Below are positions 1 to 9,732 of a stretch of 64,000 nt of DNA, in pieces. This stretch comes from CAZYFH01 sp964646815. GTDB taxonomy: Bacteria > Acidobacteriota > Vicinamibacteria > Vicinamibacterales > UBA8438. The first letter of the stretch is position 1. Each line of letters begins with the position of its first letter. The position numbers were made by a program, and so were the translations under genes. The stretch spans positions 4,094 through 68,093 of the forward strand of contig CAZYFH010000019.1 in NCBI GenBank assembly GCA_964646815.1, in the 5' to 3' direction. The notes under the pieces were generated by a model. It did no database searches and was not told the origin of the DNA. It saw only the letters and a list, made by a program, of their open reading frames with translations.

Positions 1-1756
1 TGAGCCCCACGTCTGCGGAGACGACCCCTACGAGGGTCACGTTCGGAAAGTCGTGCCCCTTCGCGATCATCTGCGTACCGACCAGCACGCGGATGTCCCC
101 ACGCGCGAAGCGCGCGAGGATCTCTGCTGCGGCGCCGCGCCGACCGACAGTGTCTCGATCCAGTCGCCCAACGGTCGCATCCGGAAACCGCTCCGCCAAT
201 TCTGCCTCGATCCGCTCGGTCCCGAACCCGACCGTCTCTAGGTAGGGACCCGCACAGTGGCTGCACATCGTCGGGCGCGCCACGCTGTAGTTGCAGTAAT
301 GGCAGCGCGCCCGGCCGACCCCGCGGTGCAACGTCAACGTCACGCTGCAGTTCGGGCACTCCAGCGTCCTCCCGCACTGTCGACAGAGGACCGCGGACGC
401 AAACCCGCGGCGGTTCAGCATGATGAGCGCCTGGTCGCCGCGGGCCAGCGCGCGAGCCAGCGCCTCTCGAAACGGCTGGCTGAGGACGACATCCGGACCC
501 TCAGCGGCCGCAACCTCGCGCATGTCGACGACCTGCACCGTTGCCAGCGGCCGCTTGTGCACGCGCGTCGTCATCACGACGCGCGTATACCGTCCGAGGT
601 GCGCGTTGTGGAAGCTCTCCATCGACGGCGTCGCGGACCCGAGCACGACGAGGGCGCCCGCCCGTTGTCCCCGAACGACCGCGACGTCGCGCGCGTGATA
701 CCGCGGCGACTCCTCCTGTTTATAGGACGTGTCGTGCTCTTCGTCGACGACGATGAGGCCGATGTCGGTCAGGGGCGCAAAGACGGCCGACCGCGTACCG
801 ACGACCGCGTCGACAGCTCCACTTTGAATCCGGTGCCACTGGTCATGACGCTCGCCGTCGGACAACCCGCTGTGTTGGATGGCAACCCGTTCGCCCAGTG
901 CGCGGCGAAATGTCATGGCCACGGCCGGGGCAAGCCCGATTTCCGGTACCAGCACGAGCACCCGGCGCCCACTAGCGCACACACGGCGGGCGAGCCGCAG
1001 ATAGACCTCTGTCTTGCCGCTTCCGGTTACCCCGTGAAGCAGCGCGACCTGGAACCGGTCCGACTCGGCCAATGGCTCCAGTGTGTCGAGCGCCCGCCGC
1101 TGGTCGTTAGTCGGCTGCACGGGTGGGGCGGCCCCGGGTGTCACGCCCGGCTCGGCGGCAGTGAAAGGGTCACGATCGACCCGCCGCGTCCGGAGCGTTA
1201 CCAACCCGCGGCGTTCCATCCGCCCCAGTGTGGCCGCAGCTACGCCCCTACGGCGAAGCACCGCTGCATCCAATCCGTCGGGCGCCGCCACAAGCAAGGC
1301 AAGTGCCTCCCGCTGGCGTCGTCCGAGACCCCCGCCCCCGTCCGCGAGCGACGTGTCCCGCCCGAGCCCTGTTGCGTGCGCCACGCGTGCCGTCTTGAAC
1401 CGCGGCGTGTGCCGGCGGTTCGCGGCCATCGCCAGCGGCGGCATCGCGGCCGCAATCGTCTCACCGGGACCGCATGCGTAGTAGTCAGCCACCCACCGGG
1501 CAAGTTCTAGTACCTCCGATGGCACAAGGGCCTCGACGTCGAGACACTCCATGACGTCGCGGATTCCATCGTCCGGAATCCCCGGGGTCCCGGCGGTGTT
1601 GGCGTCCCGCTCGATCACACATCCCGTGACGATCCGGCTCCCGAGCGGCACGACGACTCGACTTCCCGGCTCGGGATGGTGCATCCCATCCGGCACCCGG
1701 TAGGTGAGTGCAGGGAGGAACGGGATCGGAACGGCGACGGACACGAGGTGGGACAT
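1..1756 (-). CDS. priA: Primosomal protein N' (replication restart helicase PriA), 3' part cut by window edge
   Basis: PriA reloads the replisome at stalled forks. It is a superfamily 2 DNA helicase with a zinc-binding insert. Reading the minus strand from the ATG at 1756 gives about 585 residues without a stop. Visible motifs are a Walker A GVTGSGKTE near residue 245, a DEEH helicase box near 340 followed by TSYKQEESPRYHARD, paired zinc cysteines (CRQC, CPNC, CHYC, CSHC) near 450-490, and MIAKGHDF near the window edge. These are diagnostic of PriA. The C-terminus lies beyond base 1. The gene is last in a minus-strand run, after the uracil-DNA glycosylase. A TACTAT box ends 9 nt before the ATG and there is no clear Shine-Dalgarno site, so a short-leader promoter is possible. 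Confidence 0.95.
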   Translation of the reverse strand, partial: MSHLVSVAVPIPFLPALTYRVPDGMHHPEPGSRVVVPLGSRIVTGCVIERDANTAGTPGIPDDGIRDVMECLDVEALVPSEVLELARWVADYYACGPGETIAAAMPPLAMAANRRHTPRFKTARVAHATGLGRDTSLADGGGGLGRRQREALALLVAAPDGLDAAVLRRRGVAAATLGRMERRGLVTLRTRRVDRDPFTAAEPGVTPGAAPPVQPTNDQRRALDTLEPLAESDRFQVALLHGVTGSGKTEVYLRLARRVCASGRRVLVLVPEIGLAPAVAMTFRRALGERVAIQHSGLSDGERHDQWHRIQSGAVDAVVGTRSAVFAPLTDIGLIVVDEEHDTSYKQEESPRYHARDVAVVRGQRAGALVVLGSATPSMESFHNAHLGRYTRVVMTTRVHKRPLATVQVVDMREVAAAEGPDVVLSQPFREALARALARGDQALIMLNRRGFASAVLCRQCGRTLECPNCSVTLTLHRGVGRARCHYCNYSVARPTMCSHCAGPYLETVGFGTERIEAELAERFPDATVGRLDRDTVGRRGAAAEILARFARGDIRVLVGTQMIAKGHDFPNVTLVGVVSADVGL

Positions 1757-1938
1757 GGTGTCCGGATAGTACTCGGGGTTCAGGATTTCAGGTTCCGGGT
1801 TCAAGGTTCCATGTTCCGGAAGGACAAAACCAGGGACGAGAGGACGTGGACTCAAAGGCGACGAGGCCCGGGACCAGGAGCAACGGAGCGTGGTGCGGGG
1901 AAGGGCAGTTAGGCAAGGAACGTCGTGCGGTGTGAGGT
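1757..1938. other. Intergenic stretch with short degenerate GGTTCC-type repeats
   Basis: No gene is seen between priA and the uracil-DNA glycosylase. Around 1778-1820 the plus strand carries a run of near-repeats of the form GGTTC / AGGTTCC / GGGTTCAAGGTTCC. This is a simple degenerate tandem motif of unknown role. Nothing else is recognisable. Confidence 0.4.
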
Positions 1939-2775
1939 CTACTCTCCGCGCAGGATTGACCGCACGCGTTTCATGTCCTCCCAGACGTCACGCTTGCGGT
2001 CCGGACTGCGGAGGAGAAACGCGGGGTGGAAGGTGGGAATCAGCTTGGCACCACGGAACTTGTAGACACGACCGCGGGCCTTCGAGATTGGTATCTTCTC
2101 ATCCCGGAGCAGCGTCCGCATGGCGAACGATCCAAGCGCGACGATGACACGGGGTCGAATTGCGTCAATCTGCGCAAACAAGAACCGCTCACAGGTCTGC
2201 ACCTCATCGGGCTCGGGATTTCGGTTGTCCGGCGGGCGGCACTTGATCACGTTGGCAATGTAGACGTCGTCGCGCTGAAGGTCGATGGCCTCGATGATCT
2301 TCGTTAGCAGCTGACCTGCGCGGCCGACGAAAGGAATTCCCTGGCGATCCTCGTCTCGCCCCGGCGCTTCGCCGACGAACATCAGATCGGCGTCGGCGTT
2401 GCCGACGCCAAAGACGAGCCTCGTGCGACCGGTGTGGAGCTTGCACCGGGTGCACTCGCCGAGATCGGTGCGGATGTGATCGAGACCATCCTGCCCGCTG
2501 GCCACATCAGACGCGGTGACCTGATCGAAATTCGAGACGTCAACGGCGCTCGAGTCGGGCAGATGCGCTCCGCCTGACGATATCGGGTCATCGGCTGACC
2601 CTGCGGCCAGCGTCAAATTACGTGGGGCAGGTGAGAACGACTCGTCTGGATCTGACGCCTGCGCGATCGGAACGTCCGCTGGACGCGTGCGCCACGCCGC
2701 GTCGCGACTGACACCCTCAACACCGAGCTCTTCAAAAAACTCGAGATGCGCCGCGATCTGATCGTGCTCGCTCAC
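1939..2775 (-). CDS. Family 4-type uracil-DNA glycosylase (iron-sulfur)
   Basis: Removes uracil from DNA at the start of base excision repair. The catalytic domain is residues 100-278. Cys108, Cys111, Cys179 and Cys195 (C-x2-C ... C-x15-C) match the 4Fe-4S ligands of family 4 enzymes. GEAPGRDED near 136 is the water-activating and uracil-pocket motif, and HPAFLLRS near 258 is the second active-site loop. The first hundred residues are poorly conserved and acidic, longer than in the thermophilic prototypes, and look like a flexible linker. The start overlaps the coaBC stop by 4 nt (ATGA), so the two are translationally coupled. The family is secure; substrate range cannot be read from sequence. 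Confidence 0.93.
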   Translation of the reverse strand: MSEHDQIAAHLEFFEELGVEGVSRDAAWRTRPADVPIAQASDPDESFSPAPRNLTLAAGSADDPISSGGAHLPDSSAVDVSNFDQVTASDVASGQDGLDHIRTDLGECTRCKLHTGRTRLVFGVGNADADLMFVGEAPGRDEDRQGIPFVGRAGQLLTKIIEAIDLQRDDVYIANVIKCRPPDNRNPEPDEVQTCERFLFAQIDAIRPRVIVALGSFAMRTLLRDEKIPISKARGRVYKFRGAKLIPTFHPAFLLRSPDRKRDVWEDMKRVRSILRGE

Positions 2776-4016
2776 GAGCGCGCCTGCGGGTTGCCGGCGA
2801 CCTTCGGAGCACGGAGGCTTTCCTCCACCCGATCCAGAATGACCCGCGCGAGGTCCCGCTTCGACCGACGCGTCACCTCCTCGGCGCCGGTCCGGGTCAC
2901 CAACGTCGCGATGTTCGTGTCGACCGCGAAACCGGCGCCCGGCACGGACACGTCATTGGCCACCACGAAGTCGAGCTGCTTCTGCTCGAGCTTCGCGCGG
3001 GCGCGTCTCACTGTGTCGTCCGTTTCGGCGGCGAAGCCGACGAGGATGGGAACCGACCGGCCGGCGCGCCAATGTCCCAGCTCAGCCAGAATGTCCCGCG
3101 TGCGTTGGAGCGACAGGACGAGCTCCTCGCGGTCCTTCGGGATCTTCGACCCGCGCACGCCGCCACCCGCTGTAAAGTCGGCCACCGCGGCGGCCATCAC
3201 GACGACGTCGACGCCACCAGCGCCGTCCATGGAGACGCGCGCGGTCACCGCCTCGTGCATTTGCCGGGCACTGCGGACGCGAATCATCTCTGCGCCAGCC
3301 AGCGGCTCGAGTACTGTCGGGCCGGTCACAAGCAGCACCCGGGCGCCTCGCGCCATCGCCTCCGCGGCGACGGCATAGCCCATCCGGCCGGTAGAGCGAT
3401 TACCGAGAAAACGCACCGGATCGAGATCTTCATACGTCGGCCCCGCGGTGACCAGCACACAGCGGCCGGCCAGGCTCCCACCCGCGTTGAGCAGCTGAAG
3501 GGCTGCGTCGACCACGTCCACTGGATCAGCCAGGCGTCCCCTCCCGATCCAGCCACAGGCAAGATAGCCCTCCCCCGGCTCAACAAACCGCACCCCCGAC
3601 GCCGCCAACTGGTCGAGGTTTCGGCGGACGGCGTCGTGCGCGAGCATCTGGCTGTTCATCGCAGGCGCGACCAACACGGGCGCAGTGGTGGCCAGATACA
3701 ACGAGGAGAGGAAGTCGTCGGCGATACCATTCGCAAACTTGCCCAGGATGTTCGCCGTGGCCGGCGCCACGAGGAGCAGATCAACATCGGTGGCTAGCGC
3801 GATGTGCTCGATATCGCCGTTTGCCCCAGGCACGAACTGATCGCCGATCACCGGCCGGCCGGTAATGGCCTCGAACGTCAGCGGCCCGACGAACCGCTGC
3901 GCGTTCGCGGTCATGACCGTGACGACGTCGTGGCCCCGCTGCTGAAGGCGACGCGCCACCTCGACCGCCTTGTATGCGCCGATGCCGCCGCTCACGCCAA
4001 GCGCAACCAAAGCCAT
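2772..4016 (-). CDS. coaBC: Bifunctional phosphopantothenoylcysteine decarboxylase / phosphopantothenate-cysteine ligase
   Basis: Carries out two consecutive steps of coenzyme A synthesis. The N-terminal CoaC flavodoxin-like half begins MALVALGVSGGIGAYK and shows the catalytic His in IEHIAL, the PAMNSQML motif, and the active-site Cys in GYLACGWIGRG. The C-terminal CoaB half contains VLVTAGPTYEDLDPVRFLGNRSTG and the KIPKD lysine motif. The open frame runs further upstream to 4127, but the conserved family N-terminus starts at the ATG at 4016. That start also avoids overlap with gmk, which ends at 4028. About 414 residues is normal for the fusion. The gene lies directly after gmk; rpoZ, often found between them, is absent. 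Confidence 0.96.
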   Translation of the reverse strand: MALVALGVSGGIGAYKAVEVARRLQQRGHDVVTVMTANAQRFVGPLTFEAITGRPVIGDQFVPGANGDIEHIALATDVDLLLVAPATANILGKFANGIADDFLSSLYLATTAPVLVAPAMNSQMLAHDAVRRNLDQLAASGVRFVEPGEGYLACGWIGRGRLADPVDVVDAALQLLNAGGSLAGRCVLVTAGPTYEDLDPVRFLGNRSTGRMGYAVAAEAMARGARVLLVTGPTVLEPLAGAEMIRVRSARQMHEAVTARVSMDGAGGVDVVVMAAAVADFTAGGGVRGSKIPKDREELVLSLQRTRDILAELGHWRAGRSVPILVGFAAETDDTVRRARAKLEQKQLDFVVANDVSVPGAGFAVDTNIATLVTRTGAEEVTRRSKRDLARVILDRVEESLRAPKVAGNPQARS

Positions 4017-4027
4017 ATCTGGTCCGC

Positions 4028-4699
4028 CTACACTCGGAAGGTGTCCGCGATGGCCGCGGCCACACCGGCCACGACGTCCGGCTTCGCCCGCTCGGCCACG
4101 ACAATGCTGCGCACGCGATCGACGCACGCGTCGAGATCGTCGTTCACGACGACGTAGTCGTACTCAGGGCTGGCGTCCACCTCGCGGCGGGCGGTCTCGA
4201 GACGCCGCCTAAGGTGCACCTCGTCCACGTCGCCGGCGCTCCGGGCACGCAGACGCGCTTCGAGCACCGCGAACGACGGCGGCAGAACGAAGACGCCGAC
4301 CACTCGGTCGCCCCGCTCTCGCACCTGCCGTGCGCCCTGCACGTCGATCACGAGCACGACGTCTCTCCCTTCGGCTCGGCACCGTTCCGTATCGGCGGCG
4401 GCGGTGCCGTAGAGATGGCCAAATACGTCGGCCCATTCGAGAAACGCGCCGTCGTCGATCATTCGCTCGAACAACGCCCTCTCCACGAAATTATAGTCGA
4501 CGCCGGCCGACTCCCCCGCACGCGGCGGTCGCGATGTATAGGAGCGAGACATCACCACGCCGGCCACGCGCGCGATCAGTCGCCTGACGAGCGTCGTCTT
4601 CCCCGTTCCCGACGGAGCGGAGACGATGAACAGAAGGCCGCGTCGCGGACGCGGCCCTTCCCCGGACACGCGGGCGTGGGTTTCTGTTGCCGGCGCCAC
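4028..4699 (-). CDS. gmk: Guanylate kinase
   Basis: Phosphorylates GMP to GDP with ATP. The P-loop SAPSGTGKTTLVRRL is followed by SRSYTSRPPRAGESAGVDYNFV, the GMP-binding region, and DVQGARQVRE. The open frame extends upstream to 4783. I chose the GTG at 4699 because it lies 1 nt after the yicC stop and is preceded by a GGAG Shine-Dalgarno core at the end of yicC. This gives 223 residues, close to the family norm of about 205 plus a short N-terminal extension. The order yicC-gmk-coaBC-priA matches many bacterial genomes. Confidence 0.96.
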   Translation of the reverse strand: MAPATETHARVSGEGPRPRRGLLFIVSAPSGTGKTTLVRRLIARVAGVVMSRSYTSRPPRAGESAGVDYNFVERALFERMIDDGAFLEWADVFGHLYGTAAADTERCRAEGRDVVLVIDVQGARQVRERGDRVVGVFVLPPSFAVLEARLRARSAGDVDEVHLRRRLETARREVDASPEYDYVVVNDDLDACVDRVRSIVVAERAKPDVVAGVAAAIADTFRV

Positions 4700-4700
4700 G

Positions 4701-5588
4701 TCACTCCACGTTCTGCGCCTGCTCGCGCAGTTTCTCCAACTCTGCCTTGGCAGAGACCACAAGCGCGGACACCTCAGTGCCATCCGCCTTCGACCCGATC
4801 GTGTTGATCTCTCGGTTCATTTCCTGGAGCAGAAAATCGAGCTTCCGGCCACACGCGTCCGGCGCGTCGGCGAGCATGGTCCAGTGCGCGAGGTGCGCCT
4901 CAAGCCGCGCAACCTCCTCATGAATGTCGGACCGCGCTACCCACCGGACCACTTCCTGCGCGAGTGCGCTGTCATCGGTGGCAATCTCGGAGGAGAGCTC
5001 TGCCACCCTCGACGTCAGTCGCTCGCGCGCGGTCGCCTGCCCCGCCGCGGCCTCAGCGGTGATCCGCGCGACCAGATCCGAGACCGCGGCACGCCGCTCG
5101 TCAAGATCAGCGCGCAGGAATTCTCCCTCCTTGTTGCGCATCCGCGCAAGCGCGACCAGCGCATCATCCGCGGCCGACAGCACCGCCGTGGCCAACTGCT
5201 GTGACTGGGCGGAGTCACCGGGTCGTTCGCGGATCGCGACCACCTGGGGGAACCGGAGTAGGTCTCCCACCGCCCAACCCGCCGTGGTCGCGCGGGCGAT
5301 CTCCGGATGCTCCGCCGTCTTCACCAGCGCCGCAACGAGCGCGTCGTTTATCTCGACGTCGACGACCGGAGCTGCCTTGACCTGAAGCGTCACGCCGAGC
5401 TCGACGCGGCCGCGCGCCAGCCGCTCCTGGATCCGCTCGCGCAGCCGAGACTCGAGCGCTGCGAGCGCCGGGGGTACGCGGATCTGGATGTCGAGAAACC
5501 GATGATTCACACTGCGGGCCGTGATACTGACTGCGGCGAGCTCGTCCTCGCGCGTCAACGACGCAAACCCCGTCATCGAGACGATCAT
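4701..5588 (-). CDS. YicC family protein (endoribonuclease YicC-like)
   Basis: 295 residues with the hallmark MTGFA start (MIVSMTGFASL), an N-terminal YicC-like domain and the C-terminal DUF1855 region ending in EMNREINTIGSKADGTEVSALVVSAKAELEKLREQAQNVE. E. coli YicC has been linked to RNA turnover and endoribonuclease activity; that role is inherited here from the family. The start overlaps the stop of the upstream ABC transporter by 4 nt (ATGA), and its own stop is 1 nt from the gmk start, so it is translated as part of the same operon. Confidence 0.93.
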   Translation of the reverse strand: MIVSMTGFASLTREDELAAVSITARSVNHRFLDIQIRVPPALAALESRLRERIQERLARGRVELGVTLQVKAAPVVDVEINDALVAALVKTAEHPEIARATTAGWAVGDLLRFPQVVAIRERPGDSAQSQQLATAVLSAADDALVALARMRNKEGEFLRADLDERRAAVSDLVARITAEAAAGQATARERLTSRVAELSSEIATDDSALAQEVVRWVARSDIHEEVARLEAHLAHWTMLADAPDACGRKLDFLLQEMNREINTIGSKADGTEVSALVVSAKAELEKLREQAQNVE

Positions 5589-7393
5589 GCGTGGCGACCA
5601 ATCGGGCTGAGAGCGTCCGACGGCACGTCCGCCTCCGGGTCCGTCACGTCACGGTCGAACAACTGCAACGAGTACAGCTTCGCATACAGGCTACCCGGCT
5701 TCGCGAGGAGCTCGTCGTGACGACCGATCTCTCGAACGCGACCGTCGTCGAGCACGATGATCACGTCGGCTCGGCGCACGGTTGACAGCCGGTGCGCGAT
5801 GACGAACGACGTCCGATTCAGCATCAGTTTCGCCAGCGCATCCTGCACCAGCAACTCGGATTCGGCGTCGAGGGACGAGGTGGCTTCGTCGAGGATCAGG
5901 ATGGGCGCATTCTTGAGGAGCGCCCGCGCAATGGCGACCCGTTGCCGCTGCCCGCCCGACAACCGTTGGCCCCGCTCTCCAATAATCGTCTCGTAGCCTT
6001 CGGGAAGATTGACGATGAACTCGTGAGCGTGCGCCGCACGGGCCGCTGCCTCGATCGTCGCGGGGTCAGCGTCCGGCATGGCGTACGCGATGTTGTGTGC
6101 GATCGTATCGTCGAATAGGACGGTTTCTTGAGTAACGATCCCGACGTTGGCACGGAGCGACGCCACGGTGGTGTCTCGGATGTCGATTCCGTCGATACGA
6201 ATCGCGCCGCCGCTGACCTCATAGAATCGGGGGACCAGATTGACCAGCGTCGTCTTGCCGGCCCCGCTCAGCCCCACGACTGCCGCAACATGACCCGCCC
6301 GGATCCTGAACGACACCCCGCGGAGCACGGTTTCGCCAGCGCCATCGGCATACGCGAACGTCACGTCGTCAAACGCGATCCCGTCGCGTAACGGCGCCAA
6401 CGGACCCGCGCCCGGGCGGTCCTCGACCTCACTTTGCGTGTCCAGCAATTCGAACACGCGTTCCGATGCGGCAATGGCCTGCTGGATGTTCGCGTTCACT
6501 CGACTCAACTTCTTCACCGGTCCATACATCATCAGAAGCGCGCCCACGAACGACGTGAAGTCGCCCGGTGTCATCGCGCCGCTGGTGATCCGGCTGACGC
6601 CGTACCACAGCACGCCGACAACCCCGAGCGCTCCCAGCCACTCCATGAGCGGCGGGAGTATCGACAGCGTACTCGTCACCTTCATCGTGATGCGGTAGAC
6701 GCGCTCCGAGGCCTGGCTAAACCGGCGGCTCTCGAATCGCTCTGCCGAAAACGCCTTGACGATTCGGTGTCCCGTGAACGCTTCGGCGGTGATGTGGGAC
6801 AGGTGCTCGAGCGCCTCCTGCCCGCGGCGTGTCGTGCGTCGAACCCGCTGACCCAACCGCACGAGCGGATACACCACCAGCGGCGCGCAGATAATGCAGA
6901 CGAGCGCCAACCGCGCGTCGACGACGAACAGAAGCCCCGCCAGCGCGATGACCGTGATCGACTCGCGGAGCAGGTCGCCCAACGTCTCGGAGACCACCTG
7001 CTGAATGCGGGTGATGTCGTTCATGAGGCGCGACATCAGTCCACCCGTCGTCCGCCTCGCGAAGAAACTCGCCGACTGGCCGACGATGTGGCCGAATAGT
7101 TCGTCTCGGAGATCGCGGACCACGCACTGCCCGACGTCGGTCATCAGATAGGCTGAGAAGTACGCGCCGATCCCCTTCACCAAGCTGAAACCAAGGATGC
7201 CGGCCACGACAGTCCCGAAGGGCGTGCCGGTCGACGTGTCACCGACGATCAGGACGTCGTCGAAGATCGGCTTAAACAGGTAGACGAGCCCGCCCGAGGC
7301 AGCCGCGTAGAAGGCCATAGCGACCACGGCCCACCAGAACCGCGTCCGGTGCGGAAGCCCGTAGCGCGCGAGGCGTAGCATCGGATGTGCCAC
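5585..7393 (-). CDS. ABC exporter, MsbA-like (fused permease and ATPase)
   Basis: A half-transporter of 602 residues that acts as a homodimer in the inner membrane. Residues 1-310 form the six-helix exporter domain. The ATPase domain carries Walker A GLSGAGKTTLVN near 375, Q-loop VTQET, signature LSGGQRQRVAIARAL, Walker B PILILDEATSSLD and the H-loop in AHRLSTVR. The closest functional type is MsbA, which flips lipid A core. Its position between sugar-nucleotide genes and housekeeping genes fits export of lipid A or a polysaccharide lipid, but the substrate is inferred. It ends in a 4-nt overlap with yicC. Confidence 0.9.
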   Translation of the reverse strand: MAHPMLRLARYGLPHRTRFWWAVVAMAFYAAASGGLVYLFKPIFDDVLIVGDTSTGTPFGTVVAGILGFSLVKGIGAYFSAYLMTDVGQCVVRDLRDELFGHIVGQSASFFARRTTGGLMSRLMNDITRIQQVVSETLGDLLRESITVIALAGLLFVVDARLALVCIICAPLVVYPLVRLGQRVRRTTRRGQEALEHLSHITAEAFTGHRIVKAFSAERFESRRFSQASERVYRITMKVTSTLSILPPLMEWLGALGVVGVLWYGVSRITSGAMTPGDFTSFVGALLMMYGPVKKLSRVNANIQQAIAASERVFELLDTQSEVEDRPGAGPLAPLRDGIAFDDVTFAYADGAGETVLRGVSFRIRAGHVAAVVGLSGAGKTTLVNLVPRFYEVSGGAIRIDGIDIRDTTVASLRANVGIVTQETVLFDDTIAHNIAYAMPDADPATIEAAARAAHAHEFIVNLPEGYETIIGERGQRLSGGQRQRVAIARALLKNAPILILDEATSSLDAESELLVQDALAKLMLNRTSFVIAHRLSTVRRADVIIVLDDGRVREIGRHDELLAKPGSLYAKLYSLQLFDRDVTDPEADVPSDALSPIGRHA

Positions 7394-7402
7394 CGCCGTC
7401 CT

Positions 7403-8398
7403 TCAGGCCGCCGGCGTTCCGTAGCCCTCGGGGTGCCTACGGTGCCAGCGCCATGCCGTGTCCACGATGGTGTCCAAGTCCTCGAAGCGCGGGTGCCAGC
7501 CGAGCGAGTCGCGGATCCGGGTGCTCGACGCGACAAGCACGGCGGGATCACCCGCGCGCCGTGCCGACACTTCGCACGCCGGCAACCGACCGGTCACGCG
7601 CTCGACTGACGCCAGCACATCACGGACCGACTGGGGGTGTCCCGTGCCGACGTTGAACACACCGGACCCCGCACCTGATTCGAGCGCGGCAAGCGCGAGT
7701 ACGTGCGCCTCCGCGAGATCGGAGACATGGACGTAGTCACGCAGACACGTCCCGTCGGCGGTCGGATAATCGTCGCCGAACACCTCGAACCGGGGCCCGC
7801 CGTGCGCCGCCGCGAGCGCGCGGGGGACGGCGTGGTGCTCGGGACGGTGGTCCTCACCGATATCGCCATCGGGGTCCGCCCCCGCGGCGTTGAAGTATCG
7901 AAGCCGTATCGCCCGCAGCCCGTAGGCTCGCTCGTAGTGCGGCAACGCCCGCTCGATAGCGAGCTTGGTTTCCCCGTATGCGTTGATCGGATCGGTCGCA
8001 TGGCTTTCCCGGATCGGCGTCTCACGCGGCTCACCGTAGACGGCAGCCGTCGACGAGAACACGAGCCGAGTGACAGACTCGTCTCGCAACGCCCGCAGCA
8101 ACGCGAGCGTGCCTGCGACGTTGTTCGAATAGTAGCGCTGGGGATCGGCCACCGACTCCCCCACAGCGAGATAGGCCGCGAAATGCATCACGGCCGTAAC
8201 ACCATGGCGTCGGATTGTCTGCCGCGCCGCCGCCGCGTCCGCCACATCGGCCTCCACGAACGGCGCATCGCCGACGGCGGCGCGATGGCCGGCGACGAGG
8301 TTGTCGAGCACGACCACATCACGGCCACGCGCGCGCAAGACCTTGACCGCGTGGCTGCCAATGTACCCCGCGCCGCCGGTGACGAGCACCGCTCCCAT
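7403..8398 (-). CDS. galE: UDP-glucose 4-epimerase
   Basis: Interconverts UDP-glucose and UDP-galactose (or the HexNAc forms) using tightly bound NAD. It begins MGAVLVTGGAGYIGSH with the Rossmann GxxGxxG, has the catalytic Ser in FSSTAAVYG, the YxxxK pair in YGETKLAIE, and the C-terminal region NVGTGHPQSVRDVL typical of GalE. The frame is open to 8536, but the conserved start is the ATG at 8398. That codon overlaps the ugd stop by 1 nt (TGATG). The length of about 331 residues is normal. With ugd and the divergent cluster it supplies nucleotide sugars for surface polysaccharide. Confidence 0.95.
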   Translation of the reverse strand: MGAVLVTGGAGYIGSHAVKVLRARGRDVVVLDNLVAGHRAAVGDAPFVEADVADAAAARQTIRRHGVTAVMHFAAYLAVGESVADPQRYYSNNVAGTLALLRALRDESVTRLVFSSTAAVYGEPRETPIRESHATDPINAYGETKLAIERALPHYERAYGLRAIRLRYFNAAGADPDGDIGEDHRPEHHAVPRALAAAHGGPRFEVFGDDYPTADGTCLRDYVHVSDLAEAHVLALAALESGAGSGVFNVGTGHPQSVRDVLASVERVTGRLPACEVSARRAGDPAVLVASSTRIRDSLGWHPRFEDLDTIVDTAWRWHRRHPEGYGTPAA

Positions 8399-9693
8399 CA
8401 CCGCCCTATCGAGTGATAGGTGAACCCCTCCGCCCGCATCTGGTCCACATCGTAAAGATTGCGGCCGTCGAAGATGACCGGCGAACGCATCAACGCACGG
8501 ATGCGGGTGAAATCGGGCTCGCGGAATTCGTTCCACTCCGTGACGATGGCCAGAGCATCGGCACCCGTAGTTGCGTCGTAACTGTTCGGCACGTACGCGA
8601 TCCGGTCCCCGAAAATGGCTCGTGCGGTCCGCTCGGCCCGCGGATCATACGCCTGCACCCTGCCTCCCTTCGCGAGAATGTCGCGCACGACCGCGAGCGA
8701 CGGCGCCTCGCGCATATCGTCGGTGCGCGGCTTGAACGACAGCCCCCAGAGGCCAATCGTCTTCCCCTTCAGCGACCCGAAATGGGTCAACATCTTCTCG
8801 ACGAGCCGGTGCTTCTGCGCGTCGTTGACGACCTCGACCGACTCCAGAATTCGACAACGATAGCCCTCATCGCGGGAGAATCGCACCAGCGCGCTCACGT
8901 CCTTCGGGAAACAGCTTCCGCCATAACCGATACCTGGAAACAGAAAGGACGGCCCGATCCGCCGATCCGCGGCCATCGCGCGCCGGACGTTATCGACGTC
9001 GCCCCCAAACAGCTCGCAGACGTTCGCGATTTCGTTCATGAACGACACGCGCGTAGCCAGCATTGCGTTCGCGGCGTACTTGCTGAGCTCGGCACTCGCG
9101 CAGTCCATCACCTGGATGGGAGCGCCGGTTCGGGTGAACGGCGCGTAAAGGGTTTGCATGAGTTCCGCGGCACGCGGGTCCTCAGCGCCAATCACCACAC
9201 GGTCCGGGCGCATGAAGTCGTCAATTGCGGCCCCCTGCTTGAGGAACTCTGGATTGCTCACCACGCTGAACGGATGGGTCGTCTCGCGCCGGAGCACCTC
9301 GCGCAGGCGGCTGGCCGTGCCAACCGGGACGGTGCTCTTCGTCACGACCACCTTGTATTCGTTCATGGCCCGTCCGACGTTGCGAGCCACGTCGAGCACG
9401 TAGGTGAGGTCGGCTGAGCCGTCCTCATCCTGCGGGGTGCCGACCGCGATGAAGACTACCTGCGCGCCCTTCACGGCGCGCGAGAGCGCGCTCGTGAACC
9501 TCAGGCGTCGCTCGGCTTGGTTGCGCGCAACGATCTCTTCGAGTCCCGGCTCATAAATTGGCATCCGGCCCCGTTTCAAGGCGCGGATTTTCTTAGCGTC
9601 GTTATCGACACAGACGACGTCGTTCCCAGTCTCGGCGAAGCTCGCGCCAACGACCAGCCCGACGTACCCCGTACCCACCACCGCGAGCTTCAT
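8398..9693 (-). CDS. ugd: UDP-glucose 6-dehydrogenase
   Basis: Oxidises UDP-glucose twice to UDP-glucuronate with NAD. The N-terminus MKLAVVGTGYVGLVVG is the Rossmann motif. Residues near 245-270 contain GPSFLFPGIGYGGSCFPKDV, which includes the catalytic Cys. The C-terminal UDP-binding domain follows (GLSFKPRTDDMREAPS). A GTG in frame at 9708 is possible, but the ATG at 9693 fits the family start. First gene of the minus-strand run, behind a good promoter at 9733-9761. The downstream UDP-xylose synthase of the divergent cluster would use its product. Confidence 0.96.
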   Translation of the reverse strand: MKLAVVGTGYVGLVVGASFAETGNDVVCVDNDAKKIRALKRGRMPIYEPGLEEIVARNQAERRLRFTSALSRAVKGAQVVFIAVGTPQDEDGSADLTYVLDVARNVGRAMNEYKVVVTKSTVPVGTASRLREVLRRETTHPFSVVSNPEFLKQGAAIDDFMRPDRVVIGAEDPRAAELMQTLYAPFTRTGAPIQVMDCASAELSKYAANAMLATRVSFMNEIANVCELFGGDVDNVRRAMAADRRIGPSFLFPGIGYGGSCFPKDVSALVRFSRDEGYRCRILESVEVVNDAQKHRLVEKMLTHFGSLKGKTIGLWGLSFKPRTDDMREAPSLAVVRDILAKGGRVQAYDPRAERTARAIFGDRIAYVPNSYDATTGADALAIVTEWNEFREPDFTRIRALMRSPVIFDGRNLYDVDQMRAEGFTYHSIGR

Positions 9694-9732
9694 CGCCCAG
9701 CGCCCCACTCATGTGGAACCACAAAAATCGTA

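Noticed and set aside
257..1510. Long plus-strand open frame of 417 codons
   Set aside because: It is Arg/Pro/His-rich with no domain, and lies antisense to priA, whose minus-strand translation shows all helicase and zinc motifs.
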